This document shows positions 42,599 to 43,515 of a stretch of DNA of 43,515 nucleotides, one piece after another. Numbering within the stretch: the stretch's first letter is position 1; every line of letters begins with the position of its first letter. The translations under genes and the position numbers were made by a program. The notes under the pieces were generated by a model. That model ran no database searches. It was not told the origin of the DNA and saw nothing but the letters and a program-made list of their open reading frames with translations. The stretch lies in the NCBI GenBank assembly GCA_039715185.1, contig JBDLIA010000022.1, positions 1-43,515 on the forward strand, read 5' to 3'. Origin of the DNA: Gemmatimonadota bacterium (GTDB taxonomy: Bacteria; Gemmatimonadota; Gemmatimonadetes; Longimicrobiales; RSA9).

Positions 42599-42634
42599 CG
42601 TGGAGGCGCACGCATGCTGACACGCGCCTCCACG
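42599..42634 (-). promoter_or_regulatory. Perfect 11-bp inverted repeat at the GT2 start
   Basis: CGTGGAGGCGC at 42599-42609 is repeated inverted at 42624-42634, with a 14-base loop. It touches the proposed ATG at 42598. It may end the upstream PKD transcript or hide the ribosome site of the glycan operon. No T-run follows on the minus strand. Confidence 0.45.
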
Positions 42635-42669
42635 TTCTGTTGATGGGGAGTCTACCCTAGTTAGCCTCG

Positions 42670-42714
42670 CTCGCGGGCACCGTCAACGGCTTTTTGCCGC
42701 GAGGTGCCCGGGAG
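42670..42714 (-). terminator. Hairpin after the PKD gene
   Basis: CTCGCGGGCACC at 42670-42681 pairs with GGTGCCCGGGAG at 42703-42714 with one mismatch. The loop holds a second small stem CGGC/GCCG around TTTTT. It begins 19 bases after the PKD-gene stop on the minus strand. A terminator is likely, though no T-run follows the stem. Confidence 0.45.
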
Positions 42715-42732
42715 CCAGGCCAAGATTGGTGG

Positions 42733-43515
42733 CTACCTACAACGCGTCCCCCTGCGCCCGGTCGTGCAGACTATCGTCAACTCCTGGCTCGTCGACGCGC
42801 CGGCACCGTCATTATCCAGAATGGCCAGCAGCACCGTGTAAGTGCCAGCGTTCTTGTAGGTGAAGCTGGGCGACTGCTCCGTGCTCGTACCCTTCCGCAC
42901 ACCCAAGTCCCAGCTCCAGTCCACGACCGTGCCGTCAGAGTCGGTGCTCAGGTCGATAAACAAGCAGTTGTTCTCCACGCAGGAGACGCTGAAGTCGGCG
43001 GTAGGCGCCACGTTCGGCGGATCCGTCACGGTCACCAGCTGGCTCGTCTGGTCCGTGCCGCCTTGGTCGTCGGTCACCGTCAGCGTGACCGTATAGCTTC
43101 CCGCCGTCGCGTAGGCGTGCGTAGGCGTCGAGCCGCTGCCCGCCGTCGTCGCGTCGCCCCAGTCCCAGCTCCAGCCCACCACGCTGCCGTCCGAGTCGCT
43201 CGAGCCGCTCCCGTCGAAGCTCACTAGCTCGCCCGTCTCCGGCGCAACCGGCAGGTAGCCGAAGGCCGCCGTCGGGTCGATGTTCGGCGGGTCGGTCACG
43301 GTTACCAGCTGCGATGTCTGGTCCGTGCCGCCGTCGTCGTCGGTCACCGTCAGCGTGACCGTATAGCTTCCCGCCGCGCCGTAGCTGTGCGTCGGCGTAG
43401 CGCCGCTGCCCGCCGTCGTCGCGTCGCCCCAGTCCCAGCTCCAGCCGACCACTGCGCCGTCGCTGTCGCTCGAGCCGCTCCCGTCGAAGCTCACCACTTC
43501 GCCCGTCTCCGGCGC
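42733..43515 (-). CDS. PKD-repeat extracellular protein, N-terminus outside window
   Basis: 260 visible residues, with the frame open to the right edge. Three PKD domains: two nearly identical ones ('SFDGSGSSDSDG', 'GWSWDWGDATTAGSG', 'YTVTLTVTDD', 'GGTDQTSQLVTVTDPPN') and a diverged last one that has two cysteines ('SVSCVENNCLF') and 'WSWDLGVRKGT'. The protein ends 'CTTGRRGTRCR' soon after. PKD domains are beta-sandwiches in surface or secreted proteins that bind glycans or other proteins. It lies upstream of the glycan operon on the same strand but is separated by two hairpins. Confidence 0.9.
   Translation of the reverse strand, partial: APETGEVVSFDGSGSSDSDGAVVGWSWDWGDATTAGSGATPTHSYGAAGSYTVTLTVTDDDGGTDQTSQLVTVTDPPNIDPTAAFGYLPVAPETGELVSFDGSGSSDSDGSVVGWSWDWGDATTAGSGSTPTHAYATAGSYTVTLTVTDDQGGTDQTSQLVTVTDPPNVAPTADFSVSCVENNCLFIDLSTDSDGTVVDWSWDLGVRKGTSTEQSPSFTYKNAGTYTVLLAILDNDGAGASTSQELTIVCTTGRRGTRCR
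43012..43515. repeat. 270-bp tandem repeat (PKD domains)
   Basis: 43012-43245 and 43282-43515 are nearly identical with a period of exactly 270 bases (90 codons). Both copies end GCCCGTCTCCGGCGC. The DNA-level match shows recent duplication or gene conversion, and further copies may lie beyond the right edge. Confidence 0.9.

Noticed and set aside
43012-43515. Direct repeats considered as a CRISPR array.
   Set aside because: The period is 270 bases in frame and encodes PKD domains; there are no short repeats with unique spacers.
1-43515. tRNA, rRNA, insertion sequences, phage genes, attachment sites.
   Set aside because: Looked for and not seen: no transposase or integrase-like protein and no tRNA-like cloverleaf that I could recognise by eye.

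Overview
This is a GC-rich bacterial chromosome segment that is almost fully coding. Small genes are packed tightly, with many 4-base start/stop overlaps. The gene content, a Tad locus with short 'GQDLAEY' Flp pilins, a DUF192 gene, tandem PKD repeats and TPR/beta-barrel proteins, suggests a Gram-negative (diderm) environmental bacterium. Gemmatimonadota or a related phylum is my best guess. There is no rRNA or other marker gene to prove this.

Layout. (1) 1-3832: a secreted TPR protein running off the left edge (minus strand), a DUF4105 membrane protein and a Lon-substrate-binding-domain protein. (2) 4056-7897 (plus): a receiver/HD-GYP protein, predicted to degrade c-di-GMP, followed by a large membrane hybrid histidine kinase. 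(3) 7940-27911 (all minus, 20 genes): a tight tad (Flp pilus) locus: two flp pilins, tadV, tadE, cpaB, cpaC, a tadG-like gene, cpaE, cpaF, tadB and tadC. It runs without a strand change through DUF192, a winged-helix AAA+ ATPase and a membrane repeat protein. It continues into an exopolysaccharide module: a KaiC-like/receiver-like/GGDEF-like protein, a TPR/beta-barrel exporter, a processive GT2 synthase, a small membrane partner, a NodB-fold deacetylase-like protein and a small membrane protein. (4) 28208-30965 (minus): an Aur1-like PAP2 membrane enzyme and a multi-spanning GT-C-like protein. (5) 31108-36003 (plus): a four-gene operon of a squalene-cyclase-like toroid protein, a Tat-exported DUF362 protein and two GT-C-like membrane proteins. 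(6) 36017-42598 (minus): a six-gene surface-glycan operon (GT2, DUF2304, GT2, Wzx flippase, capsule-synthesis-like protein, GT-C-like protein) with every junction overlapping and a visibly lower GC content in part. (7) 42733-43515: the end of a PKD-repeat secreted protein.

How it fits together. The central 20 kb looks like one surface-attachment programme, an adhesive Flp pilus plus a secreted polysaccharide. The polysaccharide half has the logic of Pga: outer-membrane TPR barrel, deacetylase-fold protein, GT2 synthase and small membrane partner. The synthase has no PilZ domain. The protein encoded just upstream of the barrel gene has the domain order of the cellulose regulator BcsE (RecA-like, receiver-like, GGDEF-like) and carries an RDGD sequence where an I-site would be, so it is the most likely c-di-GMP receptor. 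Unlike what is described for BcsE, it keeps an intact Walker A motif. The HD-GYP protein and hybrid kinase converge on the end of this cluster and could set the c-di-GMP level it reads.
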